Origin: Winogradskyella eckloniae | Lineage (GTDB): Bacteria; Bacteroidota; Bacteroidia; Flavobacteriales; Flavobacteriaceae | Direction of reading: 5' to 3' | Length of the DNA stretch: 64,000 bases | NCBI RefSeq assembly: GCF_013249045.1 | Contig: NZ_JABRWP010000001.1 | Location: forward strand, 62,001 to 126,000 | Shown: positions 53,663-63,316 of the stretch, piece by piece | Layout: each line of letters starts with the position of its first letter | Position numbering within the stretch: the first letter of the stretch is position 1 | Translations under genes and position numbers: made by a program | Notes under the pieces: model-generated | Databases searched by the model: none | What the model was told of the DNA's origin: nothing | Seen by the model: only the letters and a program-made list of their open reading frames with translations

Positions 53663-54985
53663 CTAATATTCAATTTTAGATTCTAACAATAAATTTTTAC
53701 CGCTGTTGGTTGTTTTCAACTTATGAACATATTCAATGGTAATTTCTGTAGTGGGAGAAAAACGTTCTGTCATGAAATTAATCAAAAACAATTCGTCCTC
53801 ATACCTATAAGTATTTGACTTAATAATTTTTATCTTTAACTTACCTTTTGTTTTTTGAAAATACTGTAATCCCTTTATTTTAGTATAAAATTCCCCATGC
53901 ATATTAAGAGCTGTAGGCGAAACATAACTTTCGTCTTTGTTATAAATTCTTAAATCCTCTCTACGGCTAAGAATTTCATTTAATGTGCATTCTCCATTTG
54001 AATTATACTTTTTGTAAGAAGTATAATCTCCTGTTTTATAATTTATTAAGGGATAACCAAAATTATCTAAGCTGGTACCAACTATTTCTCCTACTATATT
54101 TTCTTCTGTAATTGAGTTACCGTTGGTGTCAACTAAATCAAAAAATCCATATTGATGTAAAACCTTGTGTTCACCAGTAGCGAAATCTCTATAAATGAGT
54201 ATTAACCTTTCAGAATGGCCATAAACTGAAATAACTTTTAGATTTAACTTTTTTTCAAATAACAATTGTTGATATTCTAAATAACTTTCTGAACTCAGAA
54301 AAACTCCTTTTAAAAATTTTAAATCTAAACTTTTTTGATAACAAAAATTTAAAAAATTGTATGCAGATGAAGGATATGCCTGTAGGTAATTTATTTTAAG
54401 TTTTTTAATAATTTTATAAATTTGCATAAAATACAAATCGGTATTTCTAAAGGCGTCAAATACAACTTCTCTTGTTATTGGGTTAATTTTGTAATCTCTA
54501 TCTTCAGATAAACTCGTATTCCTAAGTACAGCACGTAATTGATTGGTATACCCTAATTTTTCCCAAAGAAAATGAAAATATGCATATTCCTTTTTATATC
54601 TGTTTTTAGGTGAATAATATTTTGCAGGTATACCAGTTGTTCCTCCTGATGTTACAACTTCATAATCTCTACTTTTATATACTTTCGAAAAAAAATGTTC
54701 CTCCTCATCAACAATTATTTTTTTATTAATAAACGGAAAATCCTTATACTTAATAGTATTTTGATCGCTGTAAAAAGGGACGTTGTTTACAACAAAATTT
54801 AGCATACTTTTTAAGGAATCTAATTGAGGAGGTGCTACAAGTGATATGGATCTTTTTATTCTACGATATTCCCTTCCTAAAATGACGTTATTATTAGGTA
54901 GAATTAAATAAACTAAATAGGCTAAAGAATTGTTTTTACTCAGTTTTTCGTTAAAAACTCTAGCAATTTTACTTATAAGCTTCAT
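53663..54985 (-). CDS. Second CapK-like adenylate-forming protein
   Basis: A 440-residue PaaK/CapK-type ANL protein, distant from the one at 46692. The nucleotide loop is VTSGGTTGIPAKYYSP, the A5-type motif is SVYGHSER, and the later DNFGYPLINYKTGDYTSYK contains the ribose-binding Asp. The C-terminal SRREDLRIYN stretch is where CapK proteins have their hinge. It presumably activates an acid for glycan decoration. Its start overlaps the stop of the O-antigen ligase gene by 17 bases, so it is translated with that gene. Confidence 0.85.
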   Translation of the reverse strand: MKLISKIARVFNEKLSKNNSLAYLVYLILPNNNVILGREYRRIKRSISLVAPPQLDSLKSMLNFVVNNVPFYSDQNTIKYKDFPFINKKIIVDEEEHFFSKVYKSRDYEVVTSGGTTGIPAKYYSPKNRYKKEYAYFHFLWEKLGYTNQLRAVLRNTSLSEDRDYKINPITREVVFDAFRNTDLYFMQIYKIIKKLKINYLQAYPSSAYNFLNFCYQKSLDLKFLKGVFLSSESYLEYQQLLFEKKLNLKVISVYGHSERLILIYRDFATGEHKVLHQYGFFDLVDTNGNSITEENIVGEIVGTSLDNFGYPLINYKTGDYTSYKKYNSNGECTLNEILSRREDLRIYNKDESYVSPTALNMHGEFYTKIKGLQYFQKTKGKLKIKIIKSNTYRYEDELFLINFMTERFSPTTEITIEYVHKLKTTNSGKNLLLESKIEY

Positions 54986-56159
54986 TTTTTTTAAAATTCC
55001 AATTTAATATCAAAGATAGTAGTAATGCAAAAATAACAATGCCGTTTTGCCTTTCTAAAATAGACTCAGTTAGCATAAAGCAAATTAACACTATGAATAC
55101 TGAAAACTGGTATGCATAGTAGTCATTAAATATTTTTTTAATCCAAACCCAAAAACAGAAAAACCAGACTATAATTGCCATCAAGCCAAAATATATATAA
55201 TATTCTAAAAACTGGTTATGCGCATTATACTTGTGTTTAACACCTTCGACAAAATTAAATTCATTATAGGCCGTATAAACGTGCTTTTTATCCGTACCAC
55301 TTCCATCACCAAAATATATATTTGTTTCTCCTACCGCATCAATTACAGCTTGCCAATGTAATATACGTGTGTTTAAAGTTGGTGTATTTGTCCCAAATTC
55401 ATCTTGCCCATCCTCTCTCTTCTGAAAATTTGGAGAAAATAAAAAACCAAATATTAATAAAGCAATAACAGGAACGCTTAATAGTGACTTTAAGCCATAT
55501 TTATTATAAAATATAGGAAATAATCCAACACCAAGGGCAAATATTCCCATGCGAGAACTTAATAAATACATAAAGAATAGTAGGAACACAATACTTACCC
55601 AATAAATAATTTTGTTTTTAATAAACATTATTTGATATATAAAATTGAGTAATACTATTACACAAAACAATGCATAATAAGTCGTATGAATATTTAATAG
55701 AGATGCGAGATTTTGATTATAGAAGTAATTACCAAAATTCATGTAAGTAAAATAAGATGCTTTTATCAATGCAAAGACTGCACAACAAATAACAGATATA
55801 CTAAACCATTTTAAAATGTTTTCTAGCTTTTTTAATTCCATTTCCTGACTAAAAATGACTAATGGAATTGCCAATAATGGAAGGTTTTTTACAATATTTT
55901 TAAAGCCAATATCTAAACTATCTGAATAAGTTAAACCAATTATAAACATAAAAAACCAAATAGAAATACTTAAAAATTGATACCTCTTCTGTTTTAAATT
56001 TGCAAATTTATTTGAAAAGCCTCCGGAAAATAACCAAACTGCTATCAATATTATTAAAGCTTGAGAATTCAAGCTATATTTTGGCATTGGTAATGTAATA
56101 ACCACTAATAATAGTGCTAGGTTTTGTAAATAGTCCCAATTAATTTTTTTCAACTCCAA
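54969..56159 (-). CDS. O-antigen ligase/polymerase family membrane protein
   Basis: A 396-residue inner-membrane protein with about 11-12 helices and one large periplasmic loop between about residues 240 and 310, containing TRILHWQAVIDAVGE and KYNAHNQFLEYYIYFG. The HNxFLEYxxxxG pattern is typical of Wzy_C (PF04932) polymerases and WaaL ligases. It either polymerises repeat units or transfers them to an acceptor. The start overlaps the upstream SGNH gene by 20 bases. It is the first of two such proteins in the cluster. Confidence 0.85.
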   Translation of the reverse strand: MELKKINWDYLQNLALLLVVITLPMPKYSLNSQALIILIAVWLFSGGFSNKFANLKQKRYQFLSISIWFFMFIIGLTYSDSLDIGFKNIVKNLPLLAIPLVIFSQEMELKKLENILKWFSISVICCAVFALIKASYFTYMNFGNYFYNQNLASLLNIHTTYYALFCVIVLLNFIYQIMFIKNKIIYWVSIVFLLFFMYLLSSRMGIFALGVGLFPIFYNKYGLKSLLSVPVIALLIFGFLFSPNFQKREDGQDEFGTNTPTLNTRILHWQAVIDAVGETNIYFGDGSGTDKKHVYTAYNEFNFVEGVKHKYNAHNQFLEYYIYFGLMAIIVWFFCFWVWIKKIFNDYYAYQFSVFIVLICFMLTESILERQNGIVIFALLLSLILNWNFKKNEAYK

Positions 56160-56997
56160 TTAATATTAATTTAGCTATGAGCTCTTGCGCTAATTTATGA
56201 TGTCCTTTATAGTTAAGATGAATACCATCATCTGTAAAATACGTACTCTTATTATATTCTGATATATTGATATAGTGTAACTTACTAGAAACAGCTTTCA
56301 CTAAAGTATTATGAATAATTATAATTTCTTTCTCCTCATTTAAGGCAACAAATTTCTTTAGATTAGTTTCAAAATCCTCGCGATTTTCAGATAAACCTAA
56401 ATACAAAATGACTATTTCGGTTTCATTAAATTGTAAATTATTTAGAAAAATGTCATTTGATGTATAACTATTCTCAAAATAATATGGAAAGCCGAAGACA
56501 TCATTTTTATTGCCTACAAAACGCACATTTAATTTTTCTGATATCCATTTTCTAGTATATTTTCCTTCGCGCCAACCCATCTGAGAATCCCCAATCATAG
56601 CAATGCTTATGCCTTCTTTTTGATTTAACACTAGATTACTTAGGCCAAACTTAATATCGCCTTCAAGACGTCTAGGGTACTCGTTAATCCAATGCACACC
56701 GATAAAAGTTAATGTGTCTTTATTTGTTTCTATTCTTTCTGAACGAAAGTAATGCTTGTTATCGACTACATAAGTTTTCTGATTATCTAAAATCAAAGTG
56801 TTTTCTGTACTTGCTTTGAACTTATTGACTTCATATTCAAGAATTTTAATACTTCCAATATTTTGATTCTGTAAATGATTCCAGCTATAATTTAGCACAA
56901 AGAAATCTTCTTTTGCATTTACTAAAAAATTAAGACTCAAATAGCAAAAGAGAGAACCAAATATTAGATACAGGGTTAAATTATTAGGTAACTTCAT
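56140..56997 (-). CDS. SGNH hydrolase-like membrane-anchored protein
   Basis: Starting at ATG 56997, a 285-residue protein with an N-terminal hydrophobic anchor (about 7-24), a beta-rich domain and an SGNH-like domain. Block I is MIGDSQMGW, block III reads YLGLSENRE (GxSEN rather than GxND), block V is DDGIHLNYKGH. The FVGNKNDVFGFPYYFENSYT stretch parallels the SGNH lipoprotein at 52643, so they are paralogues. A role in acetyl or acyl editing of the glycan is inferred. The unusual block III may mean altered activity. Confidence 0.82.
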   Translation of the reverse strand: MKLPNNLTLYLIFGSLFCYLSLNFLVNAKEDFFVLNYSWNHLQNQNIGSIKILEYEVNKFKASTENTLILDNQKTYVVDNKHYFRSERIETNKDTLTFIGVHWINEYPRRLEGDIKFGLSNLVLNQKEGISIAMIGDSQMGWREGKYTRKWISEKLNVRFVGNKNDVFGFPYYFENSYTSNDIFLNNLQFNETEIVILYLGLSENREDFETNLKKFVALNEEKEIIIIHNTLVKAVSSKLHYINISEYNKSTYFTDDGIHLNYKGHHKLAQELIAKLILIGVEKN

Positions 56998-57418
56998 CTT
57001 TGATGCGTATAATTTTTGCGGGAACACCAGCGACTATAGCATTGTCTGGAACATTATCTATAACAACAGCATTTGCACCAACGGTAACATTATTACCAAT
57101 ATGTATTGGTCCTAAAACTTTAGCTCCTGTTGCAATATATACATTGTTTCCAATTTTTGGCACTTCATAATGTTGAGATTTTCCTCCAATGGTTACGTTA
57201 GTACCAATAGTACAATTACTGCCAATTATAACTCTTTTATGCAATACCACTCCAATACCACCATACCCGAAACGTGTTCCCTTATTAATTTTACATTGAT
57301 ATGGAATACTAGAATTATATAGTAAAAAACATAAAAGTTTAATCAATTTAGGTACTAATGGGATATTCCATTTATATAAACGATGACTAAGCTCGTAAAG
57401 AAAATAAACGTTTAACAT
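56984..57418 (-). CDS. Left-handed beta-helix acyltransferase (serine acetyltransferase-like)
   Basis: A 144-residue protein with an N-terminal helical part and hexapeptide repeats forming a left-handed beta-helix (KRVIIGSNCTIGTNVTIGGKS, GNNVYIATGAKVLGPIHIGNNVTVGANAVV), ending in the DNAIVAGVPAKII signature of CysE-like sugar acetyltransferases. It lacks the N-terminal CysE domain, so sugar O-acetylation is likelier than serine acetylation. It overlaps both neighbours (seven bases with the GT4 stop, 14 with the SGNH start), a sign of tight coupling. Confidence 0.87.
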   Translation of the reverse strand: MLNVYFLYELSHRLYKWNIPLVPKLIKLLCFLLYNSSIPYQCKINKGTRFGYGGIGVVLHKRVIIGSNCTIGTNVTIGGKSQHYEVPKIGNNVYIATGAKVLGPIHIGNNVTVGANAVVIDNVPDNAIVAGVPAKIIRIKDEVT

Positions 57419-58437
57419 AAATAAAGATCAATTATTTTTTTTGACATTAAATTAATATCAAAATCATTAAATTTAATTAAAGAATTATTCGATAGTGTTT
57501 GGTAATTATTCTCATTAAAAAATTTGATAGCATTTACTAAATCGGATGTGGACTTAATTTCAATTAATTTACCATTATACTCATCAACTATTAGTTCATC
57601 CAATGCATTCCATTTTGTTGCTATTATAGGCATACCCACTGACATAGCTTCAATAAAAATTCCGGGATAACCCTCACCAGGATGAAAAGTAGGCAATACT
57701 AATACATCATAACATTGTAATGTACTAATAACCTCATCAGAAGACAATACTCCCTTATAAAACGTTTGTTTATCAAAAGAATTATTATAAAAGTTTCTAT
57801 CAATTGGTCCATAAATATCAACTGTGTATTTCCCGTCCAATACATCAATTGCTTCGATAATATAATCTATACCTTTATTAGGTGTGACTCTTGATATAAA
57901 CACAAATTTTTTAGAATATGTTTTTTGCTCACTATCGACTTTATCTCTGCTATTAGGAAACCAAATAAACCCATCTCGTCTTTTATGTTCTTTGAAAAAC
58001 TCAATCATTCTCTTTGTTTCCATTAATTTATAATCAGATTTCAATATTGTTAAATCTAAATATTTTTTAATTAATTCAGGCAGGGACTGATATACCTTAT
58101 GAAATTTACCACCAAAAAAATGATAAATTACTTTTTTACCCAATAACCTACTAACAAAAACAATAAAGGGACCAATCGTAAGATGAAAATCCCATGTGGC
58201 ATGTATACTAATAACATCATACTTATGAATCTTAAACAGAAATCTAAACGGAAAAAAGATATAATCTATAACCTGTCCGTATTTAAACCAAAAAAATCTA
58301 ATTTTAATGAAATCTAATTCTATTAAATCTGAGGATTTTAATTTTTTTAAAAGAGCATAAGTATATGTATTTGCTCCTCCAATAGAGTTTACATTTTTTC
58401 CAGGTATATTTCCAATTAATAATATTTTGTTTTTCAA
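57412..58437 (-). CDS. Glycosyltransferase family 4
   Basis: A 341-residue GT-B glycosyltransferase of GT4 type. The N-terminal domain has NIPGKNVNSIGGANTYTYAL and the C-terminal domain has FVFISRVTPNKGIDYIIEAI, LPTFHPGEGYPGIFIEAMSVGMPII with the E-x7-E pair that contacts the nucleotide sugar. It would add one sugar to the lipid-linked repeat. It lies 15 bases downstream of the polymerase gene and overlaps the acetyltransferase. Confidence 0.9.
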   Translation of the reverse strand: MKNKILLIGNIPGKNVNSIGGANTYTYALLKKLKSSDLIELDFIKIRFFWFKYGQVIDYIFFPFRFLFKIHKYDVISIHATWDFHLTIGPFIVFVSRLLGKKVIYHFFGGKFHKVYQSLPELIKKYLDLTILKSDYKLMETKRMIEFFKEHKRRDGFIWFPNSRDKVDSEQKTYSKKFVFISRVTPNKGIDYIIEAIDVLDGKYTVDIYGPIDRNFYNNSFDKQTFYKGVLSSDEVISTLQCYDVLVLPTFHPGEGYPGIFIEAMSVGMPIIATKWNALDELIVDEYNGKLIEIKSTSDLVNAIKFFNENNYQTLSNNSLIKFNDFDINLMSKKIIDLYLC

Positions 58438-58452
58438 TTTGATACAGATAAA

Positions 58453-59685
58453 CTATTTAACTTTTAAATTAGAATCATAAACTATAGGATAAGCAAATAA
58501 AATAGTCATAGCAAGCATTACAAGGTTATTTATTGAAAACGAAAATAAGCCATCAAAAAATAACATCCCATAAATAATACATAGAATCTTAAGTTTAAGA
58601 TATTTTATTTTATTTAAAACAAGTGGTACTAAAAGAACCATAAAATAAGATAAGCCTCCTAAAATACCCAATTCTACAAACAAGTGTGGATAATAAGTAT
58701 CTGTAGTCGCTAAAAAATTAGTGTCATACCAATTAAAATCAATTTCTTTATAATACGGAGAATTGTATTTTGTTGATGCTGGACCTCCAAAAACACCAAT
58801 TCCCTTTCCTAATAAGTTAAAGTCCTTAAACTCATTGAACATAGCTCTGTAGGATTCTGACCTTGCTGAATTTCCTTCAGTTATATAAAGTTTTAACCTA
58901 ACCTCTATTGATTTTTCGATTGACGTACGTATCTCATTTCCAACTATGAAATATAGGCTTCCCAATATAAAAGGTAATACCAACAAGTACTTTAATTTCT
59001 TATAATATTTAATTGCAAGCGTTATTATAAAAAAACCGATTGTTTTAAACGATGTACTAATAAATACACCTATTGTAAAAATGGTTAAACAGGATTTTCG
59101 GTACTTACCAAAATAGTAATAATAGGTTATCCAAAACGCAATAAAATTTAGAATACCGTATGCACCAAAAAAGATTACTAAACCAGTCGCTCTTAGAACA
59201 CCAAATGTTTTTGGTGACCAGTAAACCGTTCTGTTTTGACTCTCAATAAAATACCTTGCATAGAACCATTGTCGCTGTGGATCAATATAAAAATGATAAT
59301 AATTTTTAAATTGTGCTACAAAATTAATTAAAGTAAAAATAATTATAAACCCAACAAAAAGTTTCAATTTGTGTTTATTATAATAACCATATAAAAGTAC
59401 TGCAATTGGAAAAAAATATCTAATTCCGTCTTCTATAGCTGCATTATAGTTGAATGATCTTGCGAATGCAATTACAAAAAAAAACAAAAAAATGAATACT
59501 GCTAGTGCTAATTTATTAGGTACTCTAATTTTTAACCAGACAGGACAGATTAAAAACAAGCAGGTTAAAACCTTAATTGGAGATGATAAATTAGGATATA
59601 TATAAGCTATAATTTCGCCCACAAAAACCATTATGATTGGTAACAGTATTATGAAATCATATAGGTATTTCAGTTTTAACTTCAT
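58453..59685 (-). CDS. Wzy-like polysaccharide polymerase
   Basis: A 410-residue protein with about 12 membrane helices and a large periplasmic loop between about 245 and 325 (with NSARSESYRAMFNEFKDFNLLGKGIG and a second half ending TYYPHLFVELGILGGLSYF). The motif N(S/A)R..F.. and HLFVELGxxG resembles O-antigen polymerases. It sits between the flippase and the GT4 gene, where wzy is expected. A second related protein is at 54969, so one may polymerise and the other ligate. Confidence 0.82.
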   Translation of the reverse strand: MKLKLKYLYDFIILLPIIMVFVGEIIAYIYPNLSSPIKVLTCLFLICPVWLKIRVPNKLALAVFIFLFFFVIAFARSFNYNAAIEDGIRYFFPIAVLLYGYYNKHKLKLFVGFIIIFTLINFVAQFKNYYHFYIDPQRQWFYARYFIESQNRTVYWSPKTFGVLRATGLVIFFGAYGILNFIAFWITYYYYFGKYRKSCLTIFTIGVFISTSFKTIGFFIITLAIKYYKKLKYLLVLPFILGSLYFIVGNEIRTSIEKSIEVRLKLYITEGNSARSESYRAMFNEFKDFNLLGKGIGVFGGPASTKYNSPYYKEIDFNWYDTNFLATTDTYYPHLFVELGILGGLSYFMVLLVPLVLNKIKYLKLKILCIIYGMLFFDGLFSFSINNLVMLAMTILFAYPIVYDSNLKVK

Positions 59686-59696
59686 ATAATTCTAAA

Positions 59697-60854
59697 TCAC
59701 ACCTTATTGTTAAGTTTAAATAATAATATAAATCTAATGAGCAAGGTTGCTAGACTTGAAACCGCTATACCCATCAACCCAATCTGGCTGTATAAAAAAT
59801 AACTTAAAACAACATTGCATGATAATGCAAATAGGTTAATTACTAAGTTTTGTGAAAACAATTTTCTTATTATAATTACAGCTCCATAAGATACTGATAA
59901 CGCTTGAATAAATTTAGCTCCTAAAATTATCAAAAATACATAAAGAACCGAACTATAGTCTTCAAAATAAAAATGCGTTAAAAAGATAAAAATAAAGACT
60001 AAAACAATGGTCATTATTAATACCAGTCGAAAGATTTTAACTCTAAGGGTTCGTGCATATTTTAGATTCTTTTTTAGCTTTTCTATATCAACTTGAACCA
60101 GGGTTAAAGGTATAATTATTAAAGCATTGGCTATGTTTAAAGAAAAACTATAATTTGCTATTTCTACATCTGCAGAATTAGAAAGTAATTTAATAATTAA
60201 TATATCAGTATATAAAAACATCATATTGGCAAAATTGCTCACAACTATAGTTAAAGAACTAGATATAAGCTTTTTAAAAAGTGCCCAATACCTTTTTAAC
60301 GTCCTAAGAACAATATTGTTTTTATAAACGAAAAATACAGTATAAACCAATAATAGAGGCAACAATAAGTAGTTGACGTATACAAATGCTAAGTTGGGCT
60401 TGTCTAAATAAAATATTGAAATTAGTACGGTAGAGTAAAATACTAAAGATATGATAGATTTATAAAACGAAGCATAATTACTGCCTTTGTAAGTTAAAAT
60501 AAATGGAGCTACAATACCATTATTGAAAAAAATAGAATGAAAATAAATTGGTATTATTAGGAATAGATAGTTAAAAACACTAAGAAATGGTGTAATCAAT
60601 ACAGCTAAAGCAGTAATAAACAATAATGAAATGAAAGTAAAGTATTTTTTGCTTTCATTACTTTTTGGGTAGGTCATTATTAATGTAGGCAAACCAAAAG
60701 TAAGCATTGCCGCGCCAAGTTCAATTATTTTTTTATAAAATTCTAAACTTCCATAATATTCTTTTGTAAGATAAAATGGAGCTATTAGAAGAATTAAATA
60801 TTCTAAACCTCTACTAAATAATATTGAACTACCATAAAAAAAATATTTTTTCAA
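59697..60854 (-). CDS. Wzx-like oligosaccharide flippase
   Basis: A 385-residue integral membrane protein with about 12 helices, of the polysaccharide-export MOP family. The N-terminus MKKYFFYGSSILFSRGLEYLILL is typical, with positive-inside loops. It would flip the undecaprenyl-linked repeat unit. It is five bases downstream of the wecC stop and followed by the polymerase gene after 11 bases, so all three are one transcript. It is about 100 residues shorter than the flippase at 23657, and sequence divergence is high. Confidence 0.85.
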   Translation of the reverse strand: MKKYFFYGSSILFSRGLEYLILLIAPFYLTKEYYGSLEFYKKIIELGAAMLTFGLPTLIMTYPKSNESKKYFTFISLLFITALAVLITPFLSVFNYLFLIIPIYFHSIFFNNGIVAPFILTYKGSNYASFYKSIISLVFYSTVLISIFYLDKPNLAFVYVNYLLLPLLLVYTVFFVYKNNIVLRTLKRYWALFKKLISSSLTIVVSNFANMMFLYTDILIIKLLSNSADVEIANYSFSLNIANALIIIPLTLVQVDIEKLKKNLKYARTLRVKIFRLVLIMTIVLVFIFIFLTHFYFEDYSSVLYVFLIILGAKFIQALSVSYGAVIIIRKLFSQNLVINLFALSCNVVLSYFLYSQIGLMGIAVSSLATLLIRFILLFKLNNKV

Positions 60855-60859
60855 AATTT

Positions 60860-62071
60860 TTATTTTCTAACACCACAAAAATCCAAAATAATTTGATTTG
60901 GTTTAATATTAATTTTTGAAAACTCTTTATGCGCGACTAAAAACACTATAATATCTGCTTTCTCAGCTGCTTCTTCATAATTAGTTAGTTTAAAAACATT
61001 ATGGTTTTTTATATTGGGCTCAACAATATAATACATTTCATTGTTCGAGTTTTGTAATACTTTTTGAGCAATATATTTAGCAGGAGATTCTCTTAAATCA
61101 TCAATATTAGGTTTAAAGGCTAAACCCATGAGTGCTATTTTAGGTTTATATCCTTTTTTTATTTCGAACTCTAATTTAGCTGTTTGTACTTTTTCGGCAC
61201 ACCATAGAGACTTATAATTATTAATTTCTCTTGCCTTACTAATAATCTTAGATTCTTCTGGGTAATCTGATACTATAAAATAAGGATCTACAGCTATACA
61301 ATGTCCTCCTACACCACAACCTGGTTGTAAAATATTAACTCTTGGGTGTTTATTTGCTAATTCTATAAGTTCCCAAACATTTATGTCTGCTTTATCACAT
61401 ATTAAAGATAATTCATTTGCAAACGCTATTTGTACATCTCGAGAGGAATTTTCAACGAGTTTACACATTTCTGCTGTACGTGCATTTGTTTTGTGCAAAT
61501 CTCCTTTTATAAATTGACTATAAAAGTCAATGGCTTTATTAGTAGAAGCTTCATTTACACCTCCTATAACTCTATCATTATTTACCAATTCATACATTAC
61601 ATTTCCAGGTAAAACACGCTCTGGACAATATGCTAGAAATAACTTTTCTTTTAACTCTGGGCGTTCTGAGTATATTAAACTCATCATTTTCTCAGTAGTG
61701 CCTACAGGTGAGGTAGATTCTATAATATATAAGTCACCAGGTTTTAATAAAGGAATAATAGCTTTGGTAGCGGCCTCTACAAATGAAATGTCTGGCTCGT
61801 TTTTAGCCTTAAATGGTGTAGGAACAACAACTAAATAGGTATTAGCTTCAACAGGTTTGGTGTTCGCTTTTAAATATCCATTGTTAACAGCATCTGCAAC
61901 TGCAGTATCTAAATCTGGTTCAATAATATGTATTTTACCTGCATTTATAATTTCTACAATACTTGGGTTTATGTCTACACCATGTACTCGAGTATTATTT
62001 TGTGCTATTAATGCTGCTGTTGGTAGACCAATATAGCCCAAACCCATCATTACTACTTCAGGTTTATTCAT
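60860..62071 (-). CDS. wecC: UDP-N-acetyl-D-mannosamine dehydrogenase
   Basis: A 403-residue UDP-sugar dehydrogenase that oxidises C6 of UDP-ManNAc twice to UDP-ManNAcA. N-terminal NAD loop GLGYIGLPTAALIA, the IESTSPVGTTEKMMS segment, the catalytic cysteine in GVGGHCIAVDPYF and the GLAFKPNIDDLRESPAKYIA C-terminal motif are present. It is two bases downstream of wecB. WecC and UglD/Ugd share these motifs; the adjacent wecB makes WecC the best call. Confidence 0.93.
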   Translation of the reverse strand: MNKPEVVMMGLGYIGLPTAALIAQNNTRVHGVDINPSIVEIINAGKIHIIEPDLDTAVADAVNNGYLKANTKPVEANTYLVVVPTPFKAKNEPDISFVEAATKAIIPLLKPGDLYIIESTSPVGTTEKMMSLIYSERPELKEKLFLAYCPERVLPGNVMYELVNNDRVIGGVNEASTNKAIDFYSQFIKGDLHKTNARTAEMCKLVENSSRDVQIAFANELSLICDKADINVWELIELANKHPRVNILQPGCGVGGHCIAVDPYFIVSDYPEESKIISKAREINNYKSLWCAEKVQTAKLEFEIKKGYKPKIALMGLAFKPNIDDLRESPAKYIAQKVLQNSNNEMYYIVEPNIKNHNVFKLTNYEEAAEKADIIVFLVAHKEFSKINIKPNQIILDFCGVRK

Positions 62072-62072
62072 T

Positions 62073-63200
62073 TTATAAGTTCAAAATAAATTTAACTATT
62101 CGTTCACATGCTTTTCCATCTCCATAAGGATTATGAAGACTACTCATCTTCTGATAACGAACAGTATCTGTTAAAAGTATATTAGCTTCATTAACAATTT
62201 TATCTGTATCAGTGCCAACTAATATCACAGTGCCAGCTTCTACTGCTTCTGGTCGCTCTGTTGTGTCCCTCATTACCAAAACAGGCTTACCTAAACTTGG
62301 AGCTTCCTCTTGAACGCCTCCACTGTCAGTAATTATTAAATAAGAATGGTTCATTAACCACACAAATGCTGGATACGATAACGGTTTAATTAACTTAATG
62401 TTTTCTTGATCACTCAATAACTCAAAAACAGGTTTTTGAACATTTGGATTTAAATGTACTGGATAAACTATTTGCACATCATTATGATTTTGCACTATAT
62501 TTTTTAACGCTGCACAGATATTAATAAATCCTTCTCCATGATTTTCTCGTCTATGTCCTGTTACTAAAATTAATCTTTTATTTGCGTCTATATTAGTCTT
62601 TAAATACTCAATTTCAACATCTTCAAAATTTTCAACATTTACTATATTAGTGCTATATTTTAAAGCATCAATAACGGTATTACCGGTAACTAAAATACTG
62701 GCTTCTTTAACATTTTCATTCAATAAATTAATTTTTGCCGTAGGCGTTGGTGCAAAATGATAATCTGACAAACGACCAGTAATACTTCTGTTAATTTCTT
62801 CTGGGAAAGGGGAGCGTTTATTAAATGTTCTTAAACCCGCTTCGACATGACATACTTTAGCACCAGAATAAAACGCTGCTATACTTGCAGACATCGTTGT
62901 TGTTGTGTCTCCATGAACATAGACAAAATCTGGCTTAAAATCTTCTAATATTGGTTTTAAATCAGTTATAATCTCAGCTGTTAAATTATACAGGTTCTGA
63001 TTGGGTTTCATTAAATCTAAATCATAATCTGGTATAATCTTAAAAAAATCTAATACTTGATCTAACATTTCCCTATGTTGTGCTGTAATGCACACTTTAG
63101 TTTCAAAGTCATTAGAATAATTCGAGAACGCCTTCACCAATGGCGCCATTTTTATGGCTTCAGGACGTGTTCCAAAAATGATAAGATTTTTCTTCTTCAT
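62073..63200 (-). CDS. wecB: UDP-N-acetylglucosamine 2-epimerase (non-hydrolysing)
   Basis: A 375-residue epimerase converting UDP-GlcNAc to UDP-ManNAc. N-terminal [13 protein letters not shown], the [12 protein letters not shown] loop and the [26 protein letters not shown] stretch are diagnostic, and all are intact. It starts a tight run with wecC two bases downstream. About 115 bases separate it from the upstream rmlD. Confidence 0.96.
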   Translation of the reverse strand: MKKKNLIIFGTRPEAIKMAPLVKAFSNYSNDFETKVCITAQHREMLDQVLDFFKIIPDYDLDLMKPNQNLYNLTAEIITDLKPILEDFKPDFVYVHGDTTTTMSASIAAFYSGAKVCHVEAGLRTFNKRSPFPEEINRSITGRLSDYHFAPTPTAKINLLNENVKEASILVTGNTVIDALKYSTNIVNVENFEDVEIEYLKTNIDANKRLILVTGHRRENHGEGFINICAALKNIVQNHNDVQIVYPVHLNPNVQKPVFELLSDQENIKLIKPLSYPAFVWLMNHSYLIITDSGGVQEEAPSLGKPVLVMRDTTERPEAVEAGTVILVGTDTDKIVNEANILLTDTVRYQKMSSLHNPYGDGKACERIVKFILNL

Positions 63201-63316
63201 GCAAGAATTGTAGTCAGTATTAAACTTAAAAAAATTATGCTAGACATAGGTATTACAAAAATACTATTATAATTGAGTTGGCCTATAATTTGTAATGCTA
63301 AACAACCGTAATAAGC

